Shown here: piece by piece, positions 1 to 7,903 of the stretch
Layout of the letters: every line of letters begins with the position of its first letter
How positions within the stretch are numbered: position 1 is the stretch's first letter
From: an uncultured Rikenellaceae bacterium
GTDB lineage: Bacteria > Bacteroidota > Bacteroidia > Bacteroidales > Rikenellaceae
Direction of reading: 5' to 3'
NCBI GenBank assembly: GCA_904501625.1
Contig: CAJGBR010000030.1
Coordinates: forward strand, 1-18,173
Length of the DNA stretch: 18,173 bases
Made by a program: the position numbers and the translations under genes
Notes under the pieces: model-generated
The model's database searches: none
Told to the model about the DNA's origin: nothing
What the model saw: the letters and a program-made list of their open reading frames with translations, nothing else

Positions 1-137
1 ATTTTGGCATTTTCGACGTTCTCAATTTTAGCTTTTTTTCTGCGATTCTTTTTTTCGCGTTGAGCAGATGCTGTGTCTACGCTACCGATAGCCAATACTG
101 CTACAAGCAGCAAACTAATTAACGATTTCCTCTTCAT
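1..137 (-). CDS. Small exported protein, N-terminal part (cut by window edge)
   Basis: The reading frame starts at an ATG at 137 and runs off the left edge after about 45 codons. The N-terminus is a textbook signal peptide: MKRK, a hydrophobic stretch of about 16 residues (LISLLLVAVLAIGSV), then an ASA-Q cleavage site near residues 24-26 of the type cut by signal peptidase I. No lipobox cysteine is seen, so a soluble periplasmic or outer-membrane-associated product is more likely than a lipoprotein. The mature part begins very basic (REKKNRRKKAK). I do not recognise the family, and the rest lies outside the window. A TATATTTG -7 element lies 24 bases upstream of the start. Confidence 0.7.
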   Translation of the reverse strand, partial: MKRKSLISLLLVAVLAIGSVDTASAQREKKNRRKKAKIENVENAK

Positions 138-160
138 AATTTTAAGTTTAATGATTTATG

Positions 161-168
161 CAAATATA
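161..168 (-). promoter_or_regulatory. Bacteroidota -7 element for the exported-protein gene
   Basis: Read on the minus strand this is TATATTTG, matching the Bacteroidota -7 consensus TAnnTTTG, 24 bases before the ATG at 137. No TTG is seen about 20 bases further upstream, so the -33 half is absent or weak. Confidence 0.45.
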
Positions 169-200
169 ATAATTATTTCTATTGAGTATTAATATAAATA

Positions 201-232
201 AAAAAATGCCTGTCGCATTTTGCAGACAGGCA
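201..232 (-). terminator. Rho-independent terminator of the YitT gene
   Basis: Inverted repeat TGCCTGTC (207-214) and GACAGGCA (225-232), with a further GCA/TGC pairing inside. On the minus strand the stem is followed by six T residues (plus-strand A run 201-206). It lies 9 bases beyond the stop codon of the YitT-family gene. Confidence 0.85.
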
Positions 233-240
233 CGTTAAAA

Positions 241-1146
241 CTATTTAACCTCTTTCGGCGTTTCGTTGCTTTTGAACTTCATATACTCAAACCCTCGTCC
301 ATAAACACTCGTCACAGCACTCGTTGTAACAAAGGCATCTTTATCAACCGAATTAATCAGTCGATGCAGACTGCTGACCTGAACCCTGCGACACACAACC
401 ATCAATACTCTTACCGGCTCTTTGGTATACCAACCCTCACCATTGAGAACCGTAACCCCACGCTTGAGATTGACCGAAATCTGCTCAGCCAATAAATCGG
501 GATTCTTCGTGATAATGAACAATTGCATAGACTGCTTTGGACCTGCCATCATCCAATCGACGGTATAACTGAACACTCCGACCATAATGTAACCATAAAT
601 AATCGCATCAAGGTCAAATACAAAGAATGAACTGCCAATAATAATCATATCACTGATCATATAGACTCGCCCCATACTCACATTGAAGAACTTTGTGATA
701 ATCATTGCCACGATATCGGTACCACCCGAGCTACCACCTTGCAGCAGACACAATGTTACACCTACTCCACACAAAGCACCACCAAGTATCGCCGACAACA
801 ATTTATCGTCTTTAAGTCCGAGCAAGTCAGCCGGGATTATCTGCTGAATCACCGACATAACCAGCGAAATGAATAATATAGCATATATTGTCTTGATGCC
901 AAACCGAGGTCCAATCAACACAAGTGCAATCCCCAACAGAATGACATTGAGAATCAGAAATCCAAGACCCATAGGCACTCCCAATGCTTCCTGAATAATC
1001 AAAGCAATGCCACTTGCTCCTCCACCAACTACCTGAGCCGGAGCCAATATACAAATCCACGCAAAGGCGTAAACTACCAAACCCAATGAAATGATGATAT
1101 AAGACTTCAATTCATTGAAAATATCCTTTTTACTTAACTTAACCAT
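241..1146 (-). CDS. YitT family membrane protein (DUF161/DUF2179)
   Basis: This 301-residue polytopic membrane protein of the YitT family has the normal length. The N-terminal two thirds carry about five hydrophobic segments (roughly 15-37, 62-80, 84-104, 117-135 and 162-192) and the family's glycine-rich motifs GGGASGIALI (41-50) and GGSSGGTDIVAMI (137-149). The C-terminal soluble part (about 210-285) matches DUF2179: KRGVTVLNGEGWYT at 228-241, then a VRVLMVVCRR strand. The biochemical function of this family is not established; transport or small-ligand sensing is only a guess. The gene stands alone, transcribed away from the ATPase operon, with a TACCTTTG element 35 bases upstream of its start and a hairpin terminator after its stop. 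Confidence 0.9.
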   Translation of the reverse strand: MVKLSKKDIFNELKSYIIISLGLVVYAFAWICILAPAQVVGGGASGIALIIQEALGVPMGLGFLILNVILLGIALVLIGPRFGIKTIYAILFISLVMSVIQQIIPADLLGLKDDKLLSAILGGALCGVGVTLCLLQGGSSGGTDIVAMIITKFFNVSMGRVYMISDMIIIGSSFFVFDLDAIIYGYIMVGVFSYTVDWMMAGPKQSMQLFIITKNPDLLAEQISVNLKRGVTVLNGEGWYTKEPVRVLMVVCRRVQVSSLHRLINSVDKDAFVTTSAVTSVYGRGFEYMKFKSNETPKEVK

Positions 1147-1180
1147 ATCTGTGTGGGATGATTAAACATTTTTACTGCAA

Positions 1181-1188
1181 CAAAGGTA
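1181..1188 (-). promoter_or_regulatory. -7 promoter element of the YitT gene
   Basis: The minus strand reads TACCTTTG, an exact TAnnTTTG match, 35 bases before the ATG at 1146. A -33 TTG at the usual spacing is not visible. The same TACCTTTG word precedes bioA at 16783-16790. Confidence 0.5.
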
Positions 1189-1211
1189 AAAAGTTTTGAG
1201 TGAAATTATTA

Positions 1212-1239
1212 TTTGCTAGCAAAAAAAAACTTAAATTTG
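1212..1239 (+). promoter_or_regulatory. Candidate promoter of the 1261-7887 operon
   Basis: TAAATTTG at 1232-1239 matches the -7 consensus TAnnTTTG and lies 21 bases before the ATG at 1261. A TTTG at 1212-1215 could be the -33 element, but the 16-base spacing is shorter than the usual 19-21, so only the -7 half is well supported. The predicted leader is very short (about 15 bases). It is divergent from the YitT promoter. Confidence 0.5.
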
Positions 1240-1260
1240 TACGTGTAAAAATGCATCATT

Positions 1261-2106
1261 ATGGAACATAATCCTGAGTACATAACCAAAATCGAAGTCA
1301 AGGGGCTATTGAATAATCTCAATATTATCTGGAAACTTAATCGACATATCAATGTCCTGTCGGGAATAAACGGTAGCGGCAAAAGTACCGTTATCCGAAA
1401 TATCGCATCACTGCTGCTTAATAAAAAGAATATCGGTGAACGAAAAAATGTCATTGACTCGATGGTTATTGAGTTCAATAATGGGTCTAAAATCACAGCC
1501 GGACAAACGGTTACCGATGCTGCGTTCAACATCGATGTCATCAGTACATTCGACGTAACACTCAAAGAGTTGGAAACCTTGCAGAAACTCTCAGACGGAA
1601 CTGTCCGAACAGATATGGATTGGAATCTGTATCAATTGCAACGAAAATATCTGTCATTCCAACTCAAACAGGGAAATCTGCTTGTCGATATGTTGCGTAA
1701 TAATGCACCTCAGGAACAAATTAATCAGGTGATGTCTGTCAAACCCAAGTTTTATGATATGATAGACCGACTGTTCAGTCCCACAGGGAAACGGATTAAT
1801 CGCAATTCCGACGAGCTGACATTCATACTTCACGAACGTGAGATTACTCCATACCAACTCTCTGCCGGAGAAAAACAACTATTGCTGATACTGACAACGG
1901 TCTTGTGTCAGGACTGCAAACCGACAATTATGCTGATGGACGAACCAGAGATTTCGCTGCATTTCGAATGGCAGAAAATTCTGCTTGAATCGATTCTTGA
2001 AATCAATCCCAACGCACAGATTATCGTAGCAACACACTCACCTGCGATGGTTATGAATGGTTGGCTCGAACACGTACACGAAATTAACGACCTGGTGGAA
2101 ATTTAA
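1261..2106 (+). CDS. Compact ABC-type AAA ATPase paired with a DUF4435 protein
   Basis: This 281-residue soluble P-loop ATPase has the OLD/RecF/ABC-like arrangement. The Walker A motif GINGSGKST is at 35-43 (K41). A variable middle section of about 150 residues follows. The ABC-type signature LSAGEKQLLLIL is at 200-211, Walker B MLMDEPEISLH at 224-234 (D227, E228), and the switch histidine in VATHSPAMV at 256-264 (H259). All catalytic residues are present, so it should bind and hydrolyse ATP. The DUF4435 gene follows after 29 bases on the same strand, which makes this the probable ATPase subunit of a two-protein complex. It is considerably shorter than I would expect for the AriA ATPase of PARIS. 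No membrane segment or signal peptide is seen. Family and fold are well supported; the biological role is unknown. Confidence 0.9.
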   Translation: MEHNPEYITKIEVKGLLNNLNIIWKLNRHINVLSGINGSGKSTVIRNIASLLLNKKNIGERKNVIDSMVIEFNNGSKITAGQTVTDAAFNIDVISTFDVTLKELETLQKLSDGTVRTDMDWNLYQLQRKYLSFQLKQGNLLVDMLRNNAPQEQINQVMSVKPKFYDMIDRLFSPTGKRINRNSDELTFILHEREITPYQLSAGEKQLLLILTTVLCQDCKPTIMLMDEPEISLHFEWQKILLESILEINPNAQIIVATHSPAMVMNGWLEHVHEINDLVEI

Positions 2107-2135
2107 ACTATACAGAAATTCGGCCTAAAGAGTAG

Positions 2136-3140
2136 ATGAAAAGACTTGTTGACAATATAAATTCAGAGTATTTCGGTGCAGTCAATAAATTGAGAGGCGG
2201 AAAGGTGCGTGTAGTCAGAGCATACGTCGAAGGCTATGACGATATTGCATTTTGGAGGCGACTGCTCGATGATTTTGAGAGTCCGGCGTTGAGGTTTGAA
2301 ATTAGCGTTCCGGTCAGAGACGATTTGGCTAAAGGCAAAAATGTTGTTCTGAAGATGGCTTCAGATATCGGTGAGAATATGATACTCTGCGTTGATAGCG
2401 ATTTCGACTGGCTGTTTGGTGATCATACCGAAAAATCGAGACTGATAAATCAGACACCCTTCATATTCCACACCTACGCCTACTCGATAGAGAATATTAT
2501 GTGCTACTCTGAGGGACTGCATTCAGCTTGTGTTCAGGTCACAAAGAATGATATGAAAATCTTTGATTTCGAATTGTTTATGGAACAATTTTCAAAGACG
2601 ATATATCCTGCGTTTCTGTGGTATGCCTTTTCAGCCCTCAAAGCTAATGAGACAGCCTTCTCTCTGAGTGACTTCCGCAATATCGTCAAATTGCACTATG
2701 TCGACCTCACAGCTAATGGTCAGCCTACGATCGATTGGGTTGCACGACAAGTTAAGTCGAAGTTAAACTACCTAGAACGTGATTACCCCAACTACCCCGA
2801 ACAAATCAGTAATTTTGCCGAAGAAATTAAACTCAAATGTGACGTCAGACCCGAAAACTGCTATATGTTTATGCAGGGCCATACGCTGATGGACAACGTT
2901 GTGCTGGTCGCAATGAAGAGTGTCTGCAATAAACTGAAAGACAATATGATCACCATAATAACAAATAGCTCGCAACGTGGCAAAACTCTGAAAAACGAAT
3001 TGAGCAACTATAATAATTCATTGCGAAATATCGAAGATGTCATTCAGACAAATATGGGATTCGATTCGTGTCCCCAATACCAGTACATTCGTAAGGACCT
3101 GAAACGATTTGTGGACAATTTCAATACTAACCGACAATGA
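2136..3140 (+). CDS. DUF4435 domain protein (TOPRIM/OLD-like putative nuclease)
   Basis: This 334-residue protein carries features typical of DUF4435, a TOPRIM-like domain. YVEGYDDIAFW at 30-40 carries the TOPRIM glutamate (E32). GKNVVLKM follows at 67-74, and ILCVDSDFDWL at 83-93 gives the acidic DxDxD triad D87, D89, D91. HTYAYSIENIMC at 112-123 is the conserved motif with E119 and N120. Together these residues would form a divalent-metal site like that of TOPRIM nucleases. The C-terminal half (about 150-334) is mainly helical in composition and has no motif I can name. The partner ATPase lies just upstream, and the stop overlaps the mtgA start as ATGA. The AriB effector of PARIS is also a DUF4435 protein, so nuclease activity controlled by the ATPase is a reasonable inference, not a demonstrated fact. 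Confidence 0.85.
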   Translation: MKRLVDNINSEYFGAVNKLRGGKVRVVRAYVEGYDDIAFWRRLLDDFESPALRFEISVPVRDDLAKGKNVVLKMASDIGENMILCVDSDFDWLFGDHTEKSRLINQTPFIFHTYAYSIENIMCYSEGLHSACVQVTKNDMKIFDFELFMEQFSKTIYPAFLWYAFSALKANETAFSLSDFRNIVKLHYVDLTANGQPTIDWVARQVKSKLNYLERDYPNYPEQISNFAEEIKLKCDVRPENCYMFMQGHTLMDNVVLVAMKSVCNKLKDNMITIITNSSQRGKTLKNELSNYNNSLRNIEDVIQTNMGFDSCPQYQYIRKDLKRFVDNFNTNRQ

Positions 3141-3817
3141 TTAAATATCTGTTAAGACTCCTGATTTTTGTTATCATTGCTTTTTTTACGTGGTCTGTCG
3201 GTTCGGTTGTTGTCTATAAATATGTACCCGTAACTGTTACTCCGTTAAAGGTCATTCGCTTTTTTCAGAATTTTCCGGAAGCAGGATTCCATTTTAGCAG
3301 CAAGTGGGTTCCGATTGAAAAAATTAATCCATCAATGATTAGAGCTGTCATTTCGACTGAAGATAACAACTTTGTCGAACACTACGGGATAGATTACGAC
3401 GCAATAAAGATGGCTATCAAGGATAACCGCAAAGGGAAAAGACTGAGAGGTGGCAGTACGATTTCACAACAGACAGCCAAAAATGTATTTTGTCTGCCCT
3501 CGCGAACCTGGATCAGAAAGGGATTTGAGACCTGGTACACACTGCTAATAGAGCTAATCTGGGGCAAAAAACGCATTATGGAGGTCTATCTGAATGTTAT
3601 CGAAACAGGAGTCAATGTCTACGGAGTGCAGGGTGCTGCACAAAAGTTTTATAAAAAAGATGCTGAAAAACTCAATACATACGAAGCCTCGATGATTGCC
3701 GCTGCACTGCCTAATCCGCGTGTGAGAAATATCGGGAATCCGTCAAGTTATATGGTCTCGCGAGCATCTCAGATTCGTGTTCTGATGAGAAAAATCGGAC
3801 CTATTGAGTTTGATTAA
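3137..3817 (+). CDS. mtgA: Monofunctional biosynthetic peptidoglycan glycosyltransferase
   Basis: This 226-residue GT51 enzyme polymerises lipid II into glycan strands at the outer face of the inner membrane. Residues 4-27 form one membrane anchor after a short N-terminus. Conserved GT51 motifs follow: the catalytic-glutamate motif ISTEDNNFVEHYGID at 72-86 (E75), RGGSTISQQTAKN at 104-116, the IELIWGKKRIMEVYLN block at 138-153, and ETGVNVYGVQGAAQKFY after it. There is no transpeptidase domain, and the length fits MtgA rather than a class A PBP. The start codon overlaps the stop of the DUF4435 gene (ATGA), which suggests translational coupling. The next gene follows after 21 bases. Confidence 0.95.
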   Translation: MIKYLLRLLIFVIIAFFTWSVGSVVVYKYVPVTVTPLKVIRFFQNFPEAGFHFSSKWVPIEKINPSMIRAVISTEDNNFVEHYGIDYDAIKMAIKDNRKGKRLRGGSTISQQTAKNVFCLPSRTWIRKGFETWYTLLIELIWGKKRIMEVYLNVIETGVNVYGVQGAAQKFYKKDAEKLNTYEASMIAAALPNPRVRNIGNPSSYMVSRASQIRVLMRKIGPIEFD

Positions 3818-3838
3818 TTAATACTGCAAATATCAAAT

Positions 3839-5086
3839 ATGATTGAATATAAAGAACATACTTTAGACAACGGTCTGACCTTAATAGTCCATCGTGACAA
3901 ATCGACACCTTTGGCTGCCGTAAACTTGATCTACCGCGTCGGCTCGAAAAACGAATCGGAACACAGAACAGGATTTGCACATCTATTCGAACACCTGATG
4001 TTTTCTGGCAGTAAACACGTTCCAGATTTTGATGTGCCAATTCAGATGGCTTGTGGAGATAACAACGCATTCACCAATGCCGACTATACTGACTACTATA
4101 TGACCCTGCCAACATCGAATCTTGAGACAGCTCTATGGCTCGAGAGCGACCGAATGCAGTGGCTTAATATAAATTCTCACTCTCTTGAGGTGCAACGACG
4201 AGTCGTCATCGAAGAATTCAATCAACGATATCTGAATCAACCCTATGGCGACTTATGGCTGTTGATTCGTCCGATGGCGTACAAAAGACACCCATATCGT
4301 TGGAGTACAATCGGGATGACTCCCGACCACATCGCAAATGCTACACTTGACGAGGTGAGTGATTTTTATGACAGATTCTATTCTCCCGAAAATGCAATTC
4401 TAAGCATTGTTGCCGACTGTGACGAACAACTTGTGCTGGATAAAGTTAACAAATGGTTTGGAGATATTTCACGTGGCAAAACTGCTGTAACAGATATCCA
4501 ACAGGAACCTCAACAGATTGAGGCTCGACGAATGACCGTAACAAGAGATGTTCCCGTATCGGTTGTTACAATTGTTTACCATATGGCCTCACGAACAAGT
4601 CGTAAGTTTCATATTTCGGACGTAATCAGTGATTTACTCTCAAACGGCAACTCTTCAAGACTATACACTCGTCTTGTCCAACAGCAACGCCTGTGTACAA
4701 GTGTGAATGCATACATTACAGGCGATCAGGATCCCGGACTATTCGTCGTGACAGGACACGTTGCCCAAGGACATACGGCCGAAGAGGTCGAAGTAGCTCT
4801 GTTACAACAACTTGAGGAGTTAAAAAACACACCTGTAAGTGACTACGAACTGCAAAAGGTTAAGAATAAATTCGAAACCGGTGCAACGTTCGGCGATATA
4901 AATATTATGAATAAAGCGATGAACCTGGGATTCTACTCGATGCTGGGAGATACAGATTTGATAAATCGTGAAGTATCAATCTATAAGTCTGTTATGCAAG
5001 ATGAAATTATGCAGACGGCTCGAGAGATGTTCTCTTCGGAAAATAGTTCAACGTTGTTATACCTGACTGAAAATGAAACCAAATAG
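3839..5086 (+). CDS. M16 zinc peptidase, catalytic subunit
   Basis: This 415-residue protein of the M16 (pitrilysin/processing peptidase-like) family has the inverted zinc motif HxxEH as HLFEH at 48-52 (H48, H52 zinc ligands, E51 general base). The distal zinc glutamate lies in VVIEEFNQR at 122-130 (E125 or E126), at the expected distance of about 74 residues. The N-terminal HTLDNGLTLIV strand and the PYRWSTIGM segment are also characteristic. No signal peptide is seen at this start, so it appears cytoplasmic unless an export route is missed. Its last 14 bases overlap the next M16 gene, which lacks the zinc motif, so the two products very probably form a heterodimer. The natural substrates are not known. 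Confidence 0.9.
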   Translation: MIEYKEHTLDNGLTLIVHRDKSTPLAAVNLIYRVGSKNESEHRTGFAHLFEHLMFSGSKHVPDFDVPIQMACGDNNAFTNADYTDYYMTLPTSNLETALWLESDRMQWLNINSHSLEVQRRVVIEEFNQRYLNQPYGDLWLLIRPMAYKRHPYRWSTIGMTPDHIANATLDEVSDFYDRFYSPENAILSIVADCDEQLVLDKVNKWFGDISRGKTAVTDIQQEPQQIEARRMTVTRDVPVSVVTIVYHMASRTSRKFHISDVISDLLSNGNSSRLYTRLVQQQRLCTSVNAYITGDQDPGLFVVTGHVAQGHTAEEVEVALLQQLEELKNTPVSDYELQKVKNKFETGATFGDINIMNKAMNLGFYSMLGDTDLINREVSIYKSVMQDEIMQTAREMFSSENSSTLLYLTENETK

Positions 5087-6353
5087 AGAAATACAACCTC
5101 CACTAACCATACCCTCAGAGATTCGTGTACCTCTCGCCGAGAAGGTCAATTCGGAGCACGGAATAGATTTATACCAAATTTGCATTGAGGATCACAATGT
5201 GCTGAGAGTGTCACTTGTGTTCAATGCAGGAGTAAAATTTCAGCAACACCCGTTTGAAGCATCATCTACGCTGAATATGCTGAGTGAAGGCACACAGAAA
5301 TACTCAGCTGAAGAACTCGCTGAAATTCAAGACTACTATGGTCTGAATTATGAGGCATCGATGGATCGCGATTACTCGGTTATATCAGTCTGTACACTTC
5401 CGAAATTTCTTGACAAGGCTCTCGAATTGATTGAACAAATGGTCATATATCCCAAATTCGACCAAAGTGATCTCGATCGTTATGCTGCAAAACGCAAACA
5501 ACAGATTCAAATCCGTCGTCAAAAAGGAGCATTCCGAGCTCAAGAACTATTTGCAGAGGCTCTATTCGGTAAAAATCACCCTTATGGATGTTCGTATGAA
5601 GCCGAACTCTATGACAAGTTAAACAGCGAAATGCTTGTCGAATTTCATCGTAGACATTACATCGCCCAAGAATGCTTTGCTGTTTGCAGCGGAAATGTGA
5701 AACCGGAACATACGACTCACATTTTAGAATTGCTAAACAAGATTCCGAGCCACCGATGTGCTGCCGAACATAGTGTTATGCCGGAGATAGTACAGACAAA
5801 ATTACTCACCGAGTCACGTCCCGAAGCACTGCAATCAGCCATCAGAATGGGTCGAATGTTGTTTACAAGAAATCACTCAGACTTCAATGGTATGCAGATT
5901 GTATCTACAATCTTAGGAGGATATTTCGGTTCGCGTCTTATCAGCAATCTGAGAGAAGAACGAGGCTATACTTACGGAATTTTCTCAACAATGGTCAATC
6001 TGGCACATAACGGCTATTTGGCAATCTCAACCGAAGTGGCAGCCGAAGCAACGGAAGATTCATTGACACAGATTCGTTATGAGATGTCACGACTGAGAGA
6101 AGAACTCGTTTCAGAACAGGAACTCACCGCTGTAAAGAATATTATGATTGGTGATATAATGCGTATTCTCGACGGACCATTCGGCATTGCAGATGTAACT
6201 ATTGAGAACATTCAAAACGGAAATGATAACTCTTCAGTGATAAAATTTTTCGAAGAAATAAAAAACATTACTCCCGAACGTGTCAGAGATCTAGCTCGTA
6301 AATACCTCACAGAAGAGGACTTTATAACAACAATTGTCGGCAGAATCCCCTAA
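5073..6353 (+). CDS. M16 family protein, non-catalytic partner subunit
   Basis: This 426-residue protein has the M16 fold but no zinc site. Where HxxEH should be it reads TLNMLSEGTQ (66-75), and no compensating motif is found. It keeps the C-terminal substrate-gripping motif of inactive M16 halves, REERGYTYGIF (about 294-304), with the conserved arginine and tyrosine. This matches the known pairing of an active HxxEH subunit with an R/Y subunit in bacterial M16B peptidases. The ATG lies inside the end of the preceding gene (14-base overlap), supporting coupled translation and complex formation. The inactive-partner role is inferred from the motif loss and the gene order. Confidence 0.9.
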   Translation: MKPNREIQPPLTIPSEIRVPLAEKVNSEHGIDLYQICIEDHNVLRVSLVFNAGVKFQQHPFEASSTLNMLSEGTQKYSAEELAEIQDYYGLNYEASMDRDYSVISVCTLPKFLDKALELIEQMVIYPKFDQSDLDRYAAKRKQQIQIRRQKGAFRAQELFAEALFGKNHPYGCSYEAELYDKLNSEMLVEFHRRHYIAQECFAVCSGNVKPEHTTHILELLNKIPSHRCAAEHSVMPEIVQTKLLTESRPEALQSAIRMGRMLFTRNHSDFNGMQIVSTILGGYFGSRLISNLREERGYTYGIFSTMVNLAHNGYLAISTEVAAEATEDSLTQIRYEMSRLREELVSEQELTAVKNIMIGDIMRILDGPFGIADVTIENIQNGNDNSSVIKFFEEIKNITPERVRDLARKYLTEEDFITTIVGRIP

Positions 6354-6364
6354 TCTCAATAACT

Positions 6365-7393
6365 ATGGAATTAAAAAAAGAAAAATTAGAAGCACTAAAT
6401 AAATTGCTATCAGCAACACCCAAACAGATTGCTGTCGTTTCACACGTCAATCCCGATGGTGATGCCGTCGGTTCAGGACTCGCTTGGACAAGTTTGCTGA
6501 ATAAACTGAATCACAAGGCACGTTTTTTTGTGCCGAATGCACCTCCACAGTTTCTCGAATCAATCGACAAAAATAACGAACTGCGTAGTTTTAAGAATCG
6601 CAGTGAGGAGTATGCAGAATTCATCTCTGATTGTGATATCATTTTCTGTCTGGATTTCAACAATCTTGACCGCATTGAGGAGCTTGGTGAAATAGTACGC
6701 AGTAACCCAATGGCAACCCGAGTGCTGATTGACCACCACTGTGAACCTCACCCCCAGTTCGATTTGATGTTCTCGCATCCGGAATCGTCATCTACGGCAT
6801 TTTTGGTCTATTCGATTATCGAGGCTTTGGGACTCTCAAATCTGATCGACAAAACTATGGCCGAACAGATATACACAGGTATGATGACCGATACGGGAAA
6901 TTTCAGTTACAGCAATCTGACCCCCGAGTTGTTCCGTGCAGTAGCCAAACTGCTCGAAACGGGTATTAATATTCCATTAATAAACTCTTCGATTTTCAAT
7001 AATTACTCGGAGAAACGTATGAGACTGCTGGGGCATATGCTCGACCAAAAGATGGTAATAGTCGAAAAACACAATGCTGCATACCAGACACTGACTCAAG
7101 AAGAGATGGCTGAGTATGAATTTAAACCCGGTGATAACGAAGGCTTTGTGAACTACCCGTTGTCAATAAAACACATCACAATGTCGGCATTCTTTATGCA
7201 AACTCTATCGTGTATCAAAGTTTCTCTCAGATCACAGGGCGATATTGATGTAAATAGTTTCGCACGAAAATATTTCAATGGAGGAGGTCATAAAAATGCT
7301 GCCGGTGGAAAATCATTCTTCTCAATGGAGAGAACTGTCGAGATATTTCTAACAGCACTTGATGAATTTTTCTCCGATAAAAATAACGAATAA
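6365..7393 (+). CDS. nrnA: DHH-DHHA1 phosphoesterase, NrnA-like nanoRNase/pAp phosphatase
   Basis: This 342-residue cytoplasmic enzyme of the DHH subfamily 1 degrades short oligoribonucleotides and/or 3'-phosphoadenosine 5'-phosphate, using metal ions. Motif I is HVNPDGDAVGS at 27-37, motif II CLDFNN at 95-100 (D97), motif III the DHH triad at 123-125, and motif IV MTDTGNFSYSN at 174-184 (D176). The DHHA1 substrate-binding loop GGGHKNAAGG is at 306-315. All metal-binding residues are kept. Length and domain order fit NrnA/YtqI; RecJ is larger and has further domains. A c-di-AMP/pApA phosphodiesterase role is possible for relatives, but the N-terminal sensory domains of GdpP are missing. The gene starts 11 bases after the M16 partner and ends 2 bases before the next gene. 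Confidence 0.9.
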   Translation: MELKKEKLEALNKLLSATPKQIAVVSHVNPDGDAVGSGLAWTSLLNKLNHKARFFVPNAPPQFLESIDKNNELRSFKNRSEEYAEFISDCDIIFCLDFNNLDRIEELGEIVRSNPMATRVLIDHHCEPHPQFDLMFSHPESSSTAFLVYSIIEALGLSNLIDKTMAEQIYTGMMTDTGNFSYSNLTPELFRAVAKLLETGINIPLINSSIFNNYSEKRMRLLGHMLDQKMVIVEKHNAAYQTLTQEEMAEYEFKPGDNEGFVNYPLSIKHITMSAFFMQTLSCIKVSLRSQGDIDVNSFARKYFNGGGHKNAAGGKSFFSMERTVEIFLTALDEFFSDKNNE

Positions 7394-7395
7394 CA

Positions 7396-7887
7396 ATGAA
7401 AAAAATTGGTTTGATTTCGGATACACATTCGTTTTTCGACCAGAAACTCGTTGACTTTCTGTCTGATGTAGACGAAATTTGGCACGCAGGAGATATCGGA
7501 GATATTGCTACGGCAGACACCATAGCAGCCTTTAAACCACTGAGAGCAGTCTGTGGAAACATTGATAATCACACTGTTAGAATTTCATATCATCCATCAA
7601 TGTTATTCGAGTGTGAAGATGTAAAGGTTATGATGACTCATATTGGTGGTTACCCTGATCACTACCCTATGGCAATACGCGAAGCCATCGAAAAATATCG
7701 TCCGACACTATTTGTCTGTGGACACTCTCACATATTGAAGGTTATTTACGATCATAAGTATGAATTGCTACACATAAATCCGGGAGCAGCAGGCATCTAC
7801 GGATTCCACAAAGTTCGTACTGCCGTTCGATTCGTGATTGATGGCAATAACATTCGTGACCTCGAAGTGGGCGAATGGAGCAGATAA
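7396..7887 (+). CDS. YfcE/MJ0936-type metallophosphoesterase
   Basis: This 163-residue single-domain calcineurin-like phosphodiesterase has the complete two-metal motif set: GLISDTHS (D9, H11), HAGDIGD (D33), CGNID (N55), MTHIGG (H82) and CGHSH (H110, H112), then LLHINPGAAG. This is the size and motif order of the YfcE/MJ0936 family, which hydrolyses phosphodiesters in vitro and has uncertain physiological substrates. It starts 2 bases after the NrnA-like gene, so the two phosphoesterases are probably co-translated. It is the last gene of the plus-strand operon; only 16 bases separate it from the convergent methylase gene, and no hairpin terminator is evident there. Confidence 0.9.
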   Translation: MKKIGLISDTHSFFDQKLVDFLSDVDEIWHAGDIGDIATADTIAAFKPLRAVCGNIDNHTVRISYHPSMLFECEDVKVMMTHIGGYPDHYPMAIREAIEKYRPTLFVCGHSHILKVIYDHKYELLHINPGAAGIYGFHKVRTAVRFVIDGNNIRDLEVGEWSR

Positions 7888-7903
7888 TTTAGACCAGATA
7901 TTA

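Noticed and set aside
220..495. 91-residue plus-strand open frame at the left end
   Set aside because: It starts in the terminator hairpin and is antisense to the conserved YitT C-terminal domain.
1251..1271. Six-codon upstream frame (MHHYGT) overlapping the start of the ATPase gene
   Set aside because: It lies only a few bases after the predicted transcript start, has no ribosome-binding context, and is short enough to be chance.
7888..7903. Terminator in the 16-base gap between the two convergent units
   Set aside because: No inverted repeat with a T run was found there; termination may occur inside the opposing gene or be Rho-dependent.
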